DNA from: an uncultured Brevibacterium sp.
GTDB taxonomy: Bacteria > Actinomycetota > Actinomycetes > Actinomycetales > Brevibacteriaceae
NCBI GenBank assembly: GCA_902489215.1
Contig: CABTZE010000015.1
Location: 1 to 21,713, forward strand
Length of the DNA: 21,713 nt
Direction of reading: 5' to 3'
Below, piece after piece: positions 6,038 through 13,128 of this stretch. A program made the translations under genes and the position numbers. Within the stretch, counting starts at the first letter, position 1. Every line of letters begins with the position of its first letter. Under the pieces are notes generated by a model, which was given only the letters and a program-made list of their open reading frames with translations, searched no databases and had not been told where the DNA came from.

Positions 6038-7357
6038 ATGCTCGAGGTCAACGGAGGCAATCCGCTCACAGGCACCGTTCGCGTTCGAGGCGCAAAGAAC
6101 CTGGTGCCCAAAGCGATGGTCGCTAGTCTTCTGGCAGATACGCCATCGACGCTGCGCGGGGTTCCTCGCATCAGCGACGTTGACATTGTCACTGGACTTC
6201 TCGAGCTTCACGGGGTCAGCGTCACCCAGCACCCCGATGGGGACCGCCCCGACGGCGAACTGCACATGGATCCCTCCCGCGTGGAACAGGGTGCAATCGC
6301 GGACATCGACGCCCACGCCGGCTCATCGCGCATTCCGATCCTTTTCTGCGGCCCACTGCTGCACCGCCTGGGACGGGCATTCATCCCCGGCCTCGGCGGG
6401 TGCCGAATCGGAGACCGCCCCATTGACTTCCACCTCGACGTCCTGCGCTCCTTCGGCGCGCAGATCGAAAAGACAGCCGGCGGCATCAGCCTCACCGCTC
6501 CGACTCGGTTGACCGGCACCAAAGTCGAACTGCCCTTCCCGTCGGTCGGTGCGACTGAACAGGTTCTGCTCACCGCTGTGCGCGCCCAGGGCTTGACCGA
6601 GCTCAAGAACGCCGCCGTCGAACCCGAAATCCTCGACCTCGTGGCAATCCTGCAGAAAATGGGCGCCATTATCTCCGTCGACACCGACCGGGTCATCCGG
6701 ATTGAGGGTGTTGACTCGCTGTCCGGCTACACCCACCGGGCGCTTCCGGACAGGATCGAAGCGGCATCGTGGGCGTCGGCGGCACTGGCCACCGGCGGCG
6801 ATATCTTCGTCGAAGGTGCCGACCAGCCCAGCATGCTGACGTTCCTCAACACGTTCCGCAAAGCCGGAGGCCAGTTCACCGTGAAGGAAAACGGCATCCG
6901 TTTCACCCACCCCGGCGGCCGCCTGCAGTCGCTGGCACTGGAAACCGCCGTCCACCCCGGTTTCATGACCGACTGGCAGCAGCCATTCGTCGTGGCCCTC
7001 ACACAGGCGACCGGGCTGTCGATCCTGCACGAAACCGTGTACGAAAACCGCCTGGGCTTTACGAACGCACTCGTCAAAATGGGTGCGCAGATCCAGCTGT
7101 ACCGCGAATGTCTGGGTGGGACCCCCTGCCGCTTCGGGCAGCGCAACTTCCGCCACTCCGCCGTGATCTCCGGGCCGACACCGCTCAAAAGCGCCAACAT
7201 CGTTGTGCCCGACCTGCGCGGCGGGTTCTCCCACATCATCGCCGCTCTGGCAGCCGAAGGGCGGTCCGAGGTGTCCGGCATCGAAATCATCAACCGCGGC
7301 TATGAAGACTTCATCGCCAAACTCGACGGCCTCGGTGCAGAGGTGAGCCTGACATGA
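6038..7357 (+). CDS. murA: UDP-N-acetylglucosamine 1-carboxyvinyltransferase (MurA)
   Basis: First committed step of peptidoglycan synthesis: transfers enolpyruvate from phosphoenolpyruvate to UDP-GlcNAc in the cytoplasm. It has the two-domain EPSP-synthase fold. Visible active-site residues are Lys20-Asn21 (RGAKN), the loop cysteine Cys122 in GGCRIGDRPIDFH and Arg394 in PDLRGG. Cys122 is the residue alkylated by fosfomycin; its presence predicts no target-based resistance of the Cys-to-Asp type. The length of 439 residues is normal. The ATG at 6038 is preceded by AGGAGG. The TGA overlaps the plsC start (ATGA), so the two are translationally coupled. Confidence 0.96.
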   Translation: MLEVNGGNPLTGTVRVRGAKNLVPKAMVASLLADTPSTLRGVPRISDVDIVTGLLELHGVSVTQHPDGDRPDGELHMDPSRVEQGAIADIDAHAGSSRIPILFCGPLLHRLGRAFIPGLGGCRIGDRPIDFHLDVLRSFGAQIEKTAGGISLTAPTRLTGTKVELPFPSVGATEQVLLTAVRAQGLTELKNAAVEPEILDLVAILQKMGAIISVDTDRVIRIEGVDSLSGYTHRALPDRIEAASWASAALATGGDIFVEGADQPSMLTFLNTFRKAGGQFTVKENGIRFTHPGGRLQSLALETAVHPGFMTDWQQPFVVALTQATGLSILHETVYENRLGFTNALVKMGAQIQLYRECLGGTPCRFGQRNFRHSAVISGPTPLKSANIVVPDLRGGFSHIIAALAAEGRSEVSGIEIINRGYEDFIAKLDGLGAEVSLT

Positions 7358-8205
7358 GCACAGGCAACAGCAGGGGAGCAGGCAGCGAGGTGAACGGCGA
7401 GGAGCGCCGTGAAATGAGCGGCAGTCAGGCGAGCTGCGAGACGAAGGCGAACGGCACAGACGAGAAGACCAGGCACCTCGGCTTCGAGGTCTCCTACGAC
7501 CCGAAGTCGACCCGCCAGCAGCACCGGCGTGCGTCATTCCTCGCTCCGTTGGTGCGCGGCGGCCTGCGGCCGCTGGGCAGGATCGCGGTCCGAGGTGCCG
7601 AGAACATCCCGCAGGAAGGCCCGCTGATCGTAGCCTCCTACCACCAGTCGAACCTCGACCCGCTGGTTGTGGGCATCTCCATCTACAACCAGGGCCGGCT
7701 GCCGCGGTTCATGGCCAAGCACACCCTGTTCACCTTCCCGGTTGGGCTCGTGACCCGCCCTCTGGGCCAGATCCCGGTGATCCGCGGTTCGCACGAGGCG
7801 GGGGACGCCCTGGCATACGCGAAAGCTGCTCTCGCCGCAGGGCAGACAGTCACGATCTACCCCGAAGGCACCCACACGAAGGACCCCGACATGTGGCCGG
7901 GAAAGGCAAAATCCGGCACTGCCAGGCTTGCGCTGCAGACGGGAACGCCGATCATCACTGTGGCCCACTGGGGCGTGCAGGACGCGCTGCCGGGCAAATC
8001 ACTGCGTCCGCGTCTTGGTCCCAGGCGAGTGATGACCGTAGACTTCTCCGAGCCGATCGTCACCGAAGGCGTGCCCGCAACCAAGGAAAACGTCGCCTCG
8101 CTGACGGAGCACATCACCGCTCGCATCGCATCCCAGCTCGCTGACCTGCGAGGTCTGCCGTTGCCCGATCGGTTCCGCAATGCACTTGAATGGAGGAAAG
8201 CGTGA
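7354..8205 (+). CDS. plsC: 1-acyl-sn-glycerol-3-phosphate acyltransferase (PlsC family)
   Basis: Membrane-associated acyltransferase that converts lysophosphatidic acid to phosphatidic acid. The catalytic HX4D motif is His97...Asp102 (YHQSNLDP), followed by RFMAK (118-122), PVIRGS (141-146) and the glycerol-phosphate-binding EGTH (171-174). The first 50 or so residues are hydrophilic and low in recognisable family sequence. An in-frame ATG at residue 21 is an alternative start, but the first ATG overlaps the murA stop and fits coupling. It ends by GTGA overlap with gpsA, whose product supplies the glycerol-3-phosphate at the head of this pathway. Confidence 0.88.
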   Translation: MSTGNSRGAGSEVNGEERREMSGSQASCETKANGTDEKTRHLGFEVSYDPKSTRQQHRRASFLAPLVRGGLRPLGRIAVRGAENIPQEGPLIVASYHQSNLDPLVVGISIYNQGRLPRFMAKHTLFTFPVGLVTRPLGQIPVIRGSHEAGDALAYAKAALAAGQTVTIYPEGTHTKDPDMWPGKAKSGTARLALQTGTPIITVAHWGVQDALPGKSLRPRLGPRRVMTVDFSEPIVTEGVPATKENVASLTEHITARIASQLADLRGLPLPDRFRNALEWRKA

Positions 8206-9206
8206 CGACAGCCGTCATGGGCGCTGGATCGTGGGGAACAACCTATGCCGGCGTGATCGCCGATGCAGGATTCCCCGTGACCGTCTGGGCGCGTTCGGAA
8301 GAAGTTGCCCGCGAACTGCGGGAAGAGCACACGAACTCCAAATACCTGCCCGGCATCCGCTTCAACGATCTGGTCACGGCAACCAGCGACCCTGTTGAAG
8401 CTCTGCGTGACGCAGAAGTCGTTGTGCTCGCCGTGCCCGCGCAGTCGCTGCGGGAAAACCTCCAGCAGTGGAAGGACTGCATTCGCCCCGACGCGATCAT
8501 CGTCAGCCTCATGAAGGGCATCGAACTGGACACGGGCCTGCGCATGAGCGAAGTCATCGCCGAAGTCACCGGCTTCGATGACAAGCAGATCGCCGTTGTG
8601 TCCGGTCCCAACCTGGCACGTGAAATCGCCGAACACCAGCCGACCGCAACGGTTGTTGCGTGCACGTGCCCGGAGAACGCCGAAGAGATCGCCCGCCGCA
8701 GCGCCAATTCCTACTTCCGTCCGTACACGAACTCCGATGTCGTGGGCGTTGAACTCGGGGGAGCTGTGAAGAACGTCATCGCGCTTGCCGTCGGCATTGC
8801 CGACGGGCAGGGGCTTGGCGACAATTCGAAAGCCTCGATTATCACCCGCGGTCTGGCGGAAATCACCCGCCTGGCGCTCGTCATGGGCGCGCAGGCGCAC
8901 ACGATGGCGGGCCTTGCCGGCATGGGCGACCTCGTAGCCACGTGTGCCTCGCCGCTGTCGCGCAACCGCTCCTTCGGCCGTCTGATGGGCGAAGGCTTAA
9001 GCGTTGACGAAGCCGCCGCAAAGACCAAGCAGACCGCCGAGGGTGTGAAATCCGCACCGGCTGTTCTGGGCCTCGGCGCGACACACGACGTCGACCTGCC
9101 GATTACCCAGGCCGTATCCGCCGTCATCGACGGACGCCTGCACGTCGACGACGTTGCCGGTCTGCTGCTGGCCCGCAAACGCAAGGACGAATCGCAGAGC
9201 CGCTGA
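8202..9206 (+). CDS. gpsA: NAD(P)-dependent glycerol-3-phosphate dehydrogenase
   Basis: Reduces dihydroxyacetone phosphate to sn-glycerol-3-phosphate for phospholipid synthesis. It shows the Rossmann motif GAGSWG (residues 7-12), the SGPNLAREIA region, the catalytic-lysine motif GGAVKN (Lys190), GIADG, and NSKASIITRGLAE. The start is set at GTG 8202, which follows GGAGGAAAGC and overlaps the plsC stop as GTGA. The upstream in-frame ATG at 8190 would lie inside that binding site and add four residues unlike the family. The length of 334 residues is typical. Confidence 0.95.
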   Translation: MTTAVMGAGSWGTTYAGVIADAGFPVTVWARSEEVARELREEHTNSKYLPGIRFNDLVTATSDPVEALRDAEVVVLAVPAQSLRENLQQWKDCIRPDAIIVSLMKGIELDTGLRMSEVIAEVTGFDDKQIAVVSGPNLAREIAEHQPTATVVACTCPENAEEIARRSANSYFRPYTNSDVVGVELGGAVKNVIALAVGIADGQGLGDNSKASIITRGLAEITRLALVMGAQAHTMAGLAGMGDLVATCASPLSRNRSFGRLMGEGLSVDEAAAKTKQTAEGVKSAPAVLGLGATHDVDLPITQAVSAVIDGRLHVDDVAGLLLARKRKDESQSR

Positions 9207-9270
9207 GGGGCTGGCTAGCGGGTTGGTTCGGCGGTTGGCGGGTTGTCAGGCGAGTGCGCATCCCGGCGGG

Positions 9271-9276
9271 TAGGCT
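9271..9276 (+). promoter_or_regulatory. Possible -10 box upstream of the PEBP gene
   Basis: TAGGCT fits the actinobacterial TANNNT pattern and lies 30 bases before the GTG at 9307. No -35 at normal spacing is seen (TTGTCA at 9243 is 22 bases away). The preceding 60 bases are G/T-rich without other structure. Confidence 0.35.
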
Positions 9277-9306
9277 GGATCACGCAAGCCCAACAGAGGA
9301 GGAACA

Positions 9307-9834
9307 GTGTCGAACTCACCTTTTGCCAGGCTCAACGACGTACCGCGCTTCGAACTGACCAGCACCGACGTGGCTGAAGGTCAGCGTCTTCCGCAGGCTC
9401 AGGCCTCCGGGCTCATGGGCGTTGACGGCGGCGAAGACATTTCGCCGCAGCTTTCCTGGAGCGGCTTCCCTGAAGAAACCAAGGCCTTTGCCGTGACCTG
9501 CTACGACCCGGACGCACCCACCGGCTCCGGCTTCTGGCACTGGACAGTCACCGACATTCCCGGCACCGTTACCTCGCTGCCGGCCGATGCCGGAAATCCC
9601 GAGGCGGGGCTTCTGCCCGAAGGCGCTGTCACGGTCCGCAATGACGCCGGTGACCGCCGCTTCGTCGGTGCCGCACCGCCGGAAGGCCATGGACCTCACC
9701 GCTACTTCTTCATCGTTCACGCTCTGTCGGAGCCGCTGGGCGTTGACGAAAACGCAACACCGGCATTCGTCGGCTTCAACATCTTCTTCAAGTCGATCGG
9801 GCGAGCCTGGATCGAAACGAACTACGAACTCTGA
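9307..9834 (+). CDS. PEBP-family protein (YbhB/YbcL type, Raf-kinase-inhibitor-like)
   Basis: Small soluble protein of the phosphatidylethanolamine-binding family, 175 residues, with no signal peptide. The ligand-pocket motifs DPDAPTGSGFWHW, PEGHGPHRYFF and the usual SPQLSW-like start region (ISPQLSW) are clear. The GTG start follows AGAGGAGGAAC at ideal spacing. The cellular role of bacterial members is not settled. It lies 8 bases before ddl, so it may be read on the same mRNA. Confidence 0.88.
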   Translation: MSNSPFARLNDVPRFELTSTDVAEGQRLPQAQASGLMGVDGGEDISPQLSWSGFPEETKAFAVTCYDPDAPTGSGFWHWTVTDIPGTVTSLPADAGNPEAGLLPEGAVTVRNDAGDRRFVGAAPPEGHGPHRYFFIVHALSEPLGVDENATPAFVGFNIFFKSIGRAWIETNYEL

Positions 9835-9842
9835 GAAACCCT

Positions 9843-10949
9843 ATGAGCACCTCGCGCACCACCGTCGCCGTTCTCTTCGGCGGTCGTTCCAGTGAACACT
9901 CGGTCAGCTGCGTCAGCGCAGCAGGCGTCATCGCCGCTCTCGACCGGGACCGCTACCGTCCCGTGCCGATCGGCATCACGAAGAACGGCACGTGGGTCAC
10001 GGTCGAAGACCCGACCTCGTTCAGCTTTGCCGACGGCGCAATGCCAGAAGTCGAAGAGAACGGTTCGGCGGTTTTCGTGTCACCGTCCACGCGGGGTGGT
10101 TCGCTGCTTGAACGTGCCGCCGACGGTACGGTGCGCGACCTTGGCGACATCGACGTGTTCTTCCCCGTCCTGCACGGTCAGTTCGGGGAAGACGGCACGC
10201 TGCAGGGGCTGCTGGAACTCAAGGGTGTTCCGTTCGTCGGGCCCGGTGTGCTGACCTCTTCCGTCGGCATGGACAAGCACTTCATGAAGACGGTTCTGCG
10301 CTCAGCCGGGATTCCCACCGCGGACTGGCAGACCGTCACAGCACAACAGTGGGCTGACGATCCGGCCGGTGTGCGTGAGCGCCTTGCCGCGCTTGGCCTG
10401 CCGGTCTTCGTCAAGCCCGCCCGGGCTGGGTCATCCGTAGGCATCAGCAAGGTCGCGGCGGTTGAAGACCTCGACGCCGCACTGCGCGAGGGCTTCGAAC
10501 ATGACCACAAGGTCATAGTCGAACCCGGCATTGACGGCCGCGAAATCGAATGCGCGGTTCTTGGCTCCCACTGGGATGACGAACTCACTGCATCCGTGCC
10601 GGGTGAGATCGTCATCTCCGGCGACCACGAATTCTACGACTTCGAGGCCAAATATCTCTCCGCGGACGACGTCCACCTGGAGGCGCCAGCGGACATCCCA
10701 GACGACGTGGCCCGCACGGTACAGGCCATTGCCGCTGACACCTTCCGCGCTTTCGAATGCTCCGGGCTGACCAGAGTCGACACCTTCGTCCAAGCTGACG
10801 GAACGGTCCTGGTCAACGAAATCAACACCTCGCCGGGATTCACCCCAACATCGGGCTACCCGTACATGATGGGCAAGAGTGGCATTGACTACCCCGAACT
10901 CATTTCGCGACTCATTGACATAGCACTGGTCGACGTCGACCGCAGGTGA
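9843..10949 (+). CDS. ddl: D-alanine--D-alanine ligase
   Basis: ATP-grasp ligase that makes the D-Ala-D-Ala dipeptide of peptidoglycan precursors. It carries LFGGRSSEHSVS near the N-terminus, HGQFGEDGTLQGLLE, the KPARAGSSVGI nucleotide-binding part, and NEINTSPGFTPTSGYPYM at the Mg/product site. The omega-loop motif is EAKY with Tyr271, the form typical of D-Ala-D-Ala ligases; D-Ala-D-Lac ligases usually have Phe here. The length of 368 residues is normal. The ribosome binding site is weak (GAGAAA), consistent with coupling to the upstream PEBP gene. Confidence 0.96.
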   Translation: MSTSRTTVAVLFGGRSSEHSVSCVSAAGVIAALDRDRYRPVPIGITKNGTWVTVEDPTSFSFADGAMPEVEENGSAVFVSPSTRGGSLLERAADGTVRDLGDIDVFFPVLHGQFGEDGTLQGLLELKGVPFVGPGVLTSSVGMDKHFMKTVLRSAGIPTADWQTVTAQQWADDPAGVRERLAALGLPVFVKPARAGSSVGISKVAAVEDLDAALREGFEHDHKVIVEPGIDGREIECAVLGSHWDDELTASVPGEIVISGDHEFYDFEAKYLSADDVHLEAPADIPDDVARTVQAIAADTFRAFECSGLTRVDTFVQADGTVLVNEINTSPGFTPTSGYPYMMGKSGIDYPELISRLIDIALVDVDRR

Positions 10950-10993
10950 AGCTGGGGGAGTGGTCCCGTGCTCGCTGGGGCACCCGGTCCGAA

Positions 10994-11112
10994 ACCTGCG
11001 CACTCCCGTTAGACGGAATCTGCGGCTTAGCAGTCACTGCTAAGCCAACAAAATCCGGCTAAGGGGAGTTTTTGTTCGGCTAAAGAGTGGATTCCGGCTA
11101 ACGGGAGTCTTT
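10994..11112 (+). repeat. Composite palindromic intergenic repeat, copy 2
   Basis: The left arm ACTCCCGTTAGACGG (11002-11016) faces CCGGCTAAGGGGAGT (11055-11069). The centre is the near-perfect palindrome CTTAGCAGTCACTGCTAAG (11026-11044). The tail units CGGCTAA begin at 11056, 11077 and 11095, in steps of 21 and 18. It lies 52 bases after the ddl stop and is in direct orientation with copy 3. Confidence 0.85.
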
Positions 11113-11311
11113 GCTGCTGTCCGGTGTGCGGCTGTACTGGTTCTGCAGGCAAGGTACGAGGTGCCGCTTTCGCCGGCACCGGAACCGCACCTGGGCTGGG
11201 AGTGGAGTTCCACCTCGTGCGTCCTGTCATCACACGTGCCCCGCGACGGGCTGGGCTCCGGTACGTTCCGGGAAGCAGCCTGGTGCGCCTTTCGACAGCT
11301 CGTTCTTAAAC
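11113..11311. other. Gene-free spacer between repeat copies 2 and 3
   Basis: About 200 bases of GC-rich sequence separate the two direct repeat copies. Together with the repeats it makes up most of the 515-base gap (10950-11464) between convergent ddl and the DUF3515 gene. Short open frames here lack ribosome binding sites and recognisable protein sequence. The piece just before copy 3 (TTGCGCACTCCC) resembles the sequence before copy 2 (CTGCGCACTCCC). No RNA gene or promoter is evident. Confidence 0.5.
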
Positions 11312-11425
11312 TTGCGCACTCCCGTTAGCCGGGATCTGCGCCTTAGCAGTCACTGCTAAGCCAACAAAATCCGGCTAAAGGGAGTTTTTGTTCGGCTAAA
11401 GAGGCGAAAACGGCGATTTTGCCTC
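11312..11425 (+). repeat. Composite palindromic intergenic repeat, copy 3, with terminal hairpin
   Basis: The arms ACTCCCGTTAGCCGG (11318-11332) and CCGGCTAAAGGGAGT (11371-11385) surround CTTAGCAGTCACTGCTAAG (11342-11360). CGGCTAA units begin at 11372 and 11393, and a decayed unit at 11411 keeps the 21/18 spacing. The end of the copy (11401-11425) can fold as GAGGC-AAAA against TTTT-GCCTC. It could serve as a terminator between the convergent genes. Confidence 0.85.
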
Positions 11426-11464
11426 AATATTCCACCTAGATTGCAGAATTGGGGTGGGTGCGGC

Positions 11465-11971
11465 TCAGCCTTCGTCGTCGGGTGCTTCACCCTCAGGCGC
11501 CTCGCCGGCTACGTCGTCGGCGCCGACACATTCGCGCTGCGCTTCGATCTGCTTGACCGCAGCGGACAGAGCCGACAGCGCCTCTGCGCCGGCGATCTTC
11601 GTGGTGTCGAGTGTGAGCTCCACCGAGGGGCTGCGCCCGTAGGTCTCAAAAATCCATGTGTCGCCTTCACCTTCGCGGGAAACCCAGTCGATATCGTCGG
11701 CACGCACACAGTGATCGGTCGACGGCCCCGGCATTTCGCCGCCACAGCGCAGAACAACAGCGCTCGGATCACCCCACGCGGCTGTGGCCTGGGAAGATGC
11801 TTTGCGTTTCTCGTGATCGCCGATGACCTCCGGCAGGCGCAACATGACATCTGCACATGCGGGATCAGTTGCGTGCGGCTGCGGTTCGACGACAACCACC
11901 GGCGCGCACGCCGACAGCCCTACAAGCGCAGAAAAGCCGACGGCTGCAGCGGAGAGCTTCCTCAAGACCAT
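11465..11971 (-). CDS. DUF3515 lipoprotein
   Basis: Predicted exported lipoprotein of 168 residues. A basic N-terminus, a hydrophobic core and lipobox LSAC (19-22) indicate cleavage before Cys22 and attachment to the membrane. The family hallmark SSQATAAWGDPSAVVLRCG follows, and four cysteines beyond the lipobox (in PACAD, LRCGG, DHCVR and RECVG) could form two disulfides outside the cell. The tail after about residue 150 is acidic and low in complexity. AAGGA sits just before the ATG. DUF3515 genes are commonly found beside ddl and thiL in Actinomycetota; the function is unknown. Confidence 0.88.
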   Translation of the reverse strand: MVLRKLSAAAVGFSALVGLSACAPVVVVEPQPHATDPACADVMLRLPEVIGDHEKRKASSQATAAWGDPSAVVLRCGGEMPGPSTDHCVRADDIDWVSREGEGDTWIFETYGRSPSVELTLDTTKIAGAEALSALSAAVKQIEAQRECVGADDVAGEAPEGEAPDDEG

Positions 11972-12002
11972 GTCCTTAAGGGTATCGCCCGGCCATTCGC
12001 AC

Positions 12003-12008
12003 TAGGCT
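12003..12008 (+). promoter_or_regulatory. -10 box suggesting a leaderless thiL transcript
   Basis: TAGGCT at 12003-12008 lies 7 bases before the second of two close in-frame ATGs (12016). If transcription starts there, the mRNA would begin at the initiation codon. No Shine-Dalgarno is present before either ATG. No clear -35 box is seen. Confidence 0.4.
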
Positions 12009-12015
12009 GATGCCC

Positions 12016-13089
12016 ATGCCCAGCACGCCGAACCAGCCGGAACCCACTGCGCCTGAGCCCAACAACGACGTTGCGCCCCGCGATGACACAGCGCTGACCC
12101 TCAAAGACGTCGGCGAAGACGGCGTGCTCGAACAGATCTTCTCGGTCCTGCAGGCACCCGTCGCACACACACCAGCCCAGCCAGCACAGCCAACCCCCGC
12201 CTCGGACCTCATTGTCGGCCCAGGGGATGACGCCGCAGTCTCACACACACCCGGCAATCTGGTTTCCAGCGTCGACATTCTCACAGAGGGCGCTGACTTC
12301 CTGCCCGAATGGTTCGACCCCTACCGCCTGGGCGTGAAGGCCGCCGCGCAGAACCTCGCCGACATCTGCTCCATGGGCGCCAGCCCGCACGGTCTGCTGT
12401 TCGCGCTGGCCGCCCCGGACGAAACCCCGGTCAACACGGTCCAACTCCTGGCACAGGGGCTTTCTGACGAAGCCACACGAGGTGGAGCCACAGTCATCGG
12501 GGGAGACCTGTCGTCTTCCGCGTGTCTCACCTCGACCGTGACGGCACTGGGCTTCATCGACCGGGACCTGGTCCCGGTCACCCGGTCCGCCGCCAAGCCG
12601 GGCCACGATGTTTTCCTCGCCGGAACTGTCGGCTGGGCGGCTGCCGGACTGGCCCTGCTGTTTGCCGGTGTGCGCCTGGGAGACGACCCCCACCTCGACC
12701 CGTTTATCGAGGTGCAGTTGGCGCCTCGCCCTGATTATGAGTCCGTGCAGAACCTGGCGACATGGGCATCGGCCGGAATTGACGCCTCGGATGGTTTGGC
12801 CGGCGACCTGGGGCGCGTGGCCCGGGCCTCCGGCGTGCGCATCCGCCTGGACGAAACGGCAATCGACCGCCTGGCAGAACCGCTGCTGCCGGCCGCCGAA
12901 CACATGGGCACCCCGGAAGCCGCGCGCGAATGGGTGCTCGGCGGTGGGGAAGACCACGGTTTCCTCGCGTGCGCTCCCGCGGGCAGCGCTCCGGTAGGGT
13001 GGACGCGGATAGGCGTGTGCGAAGACGGTCAGCCGGATGTTCTTGTGGGTGGCCGCTCAGCTGCTGACAGCGCCTACAAACACTTCTGA
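12016..13089 (+). CDS. thiL: Thiamine-monophosphate kinase
   Basis: Phosphorylates thiamine monophosphate to thiamine diphosphate, the active cofactor. Motifs: VGPGDDAA near residue 60, SVDILTEGADF, the GVKAAAQNLADICSMGA helix, GGDLSSS, and DASDGLAGDLG in the C-terminal half, as in the PurM/ThiL superfamily. The first 30 residues, rich in Pro, Glu and Asp, are an extension. The start is uncertain: ATG 12010 and ATG 12016 are both possible. The latter is chosen because the -10 box placement would make it leaderless, giving 357 residues. No thiC, thiE or other thiamine genes are adjacent. Confidence 0.9.
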   Translation: MPSTPNQPEPTAPEPNNDVAPRDDTALTLKDVGEDGVLEQIFSVLQAPVAHTPAQPAQPTPASDLIVGPGDDAAVSHTPGNLVSSVDILTEGADFLPEWFDPYRLGVKAAAQNLADICSMGASPHGLLFALAAPDETPVNTVQLLAQGLSDEATRGGATVIGGDLSSSACLTSTVTALGFIDRDLVPVTRSAAKPGHDVFLAGTVGWAAAGLALLFAGVRLGDDPHLDPFIEVQLAPRPDYESVQNLATWASAGIDASDGLAGDLGRVARASGVRIRLDETAIDRLAEPLLPAAEHMGTPEAAREWVLGGGEDHGFLACAPAGSAPVGWTRIGVCEDGQPDVLVGGRSAADSAYKHF

Positions 13090-13128
13090 CACAGCTTTGC
13101 GGAACCGGACGGCTAAGCGGAAACGGAC

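Noticed and set aside
6323..7537. Minus-strand open frame of about 400 codons opposite murA
   Set aside because: Shadow of murA, whose active-site residues are complete. No family resemblance in the antisense frame.
9843..10949. D-Ala-D-Lac ligase (vancomycin-resistance type)
   Set aside because: The omega-loop motif is EAKY with tyrosine, as in ordinary D-Ala-D-Ala ligases, and no vanH or vanX genes are nearby.
11113..11311. Small protein genes between repeat copies 2 and 3
   Set aside because: Frames of 60-80 codons run through the repeat units themselves, lack ribosome binding sites and give Arg/Cys-rich translations typical of non-coding GC-rich DNA.
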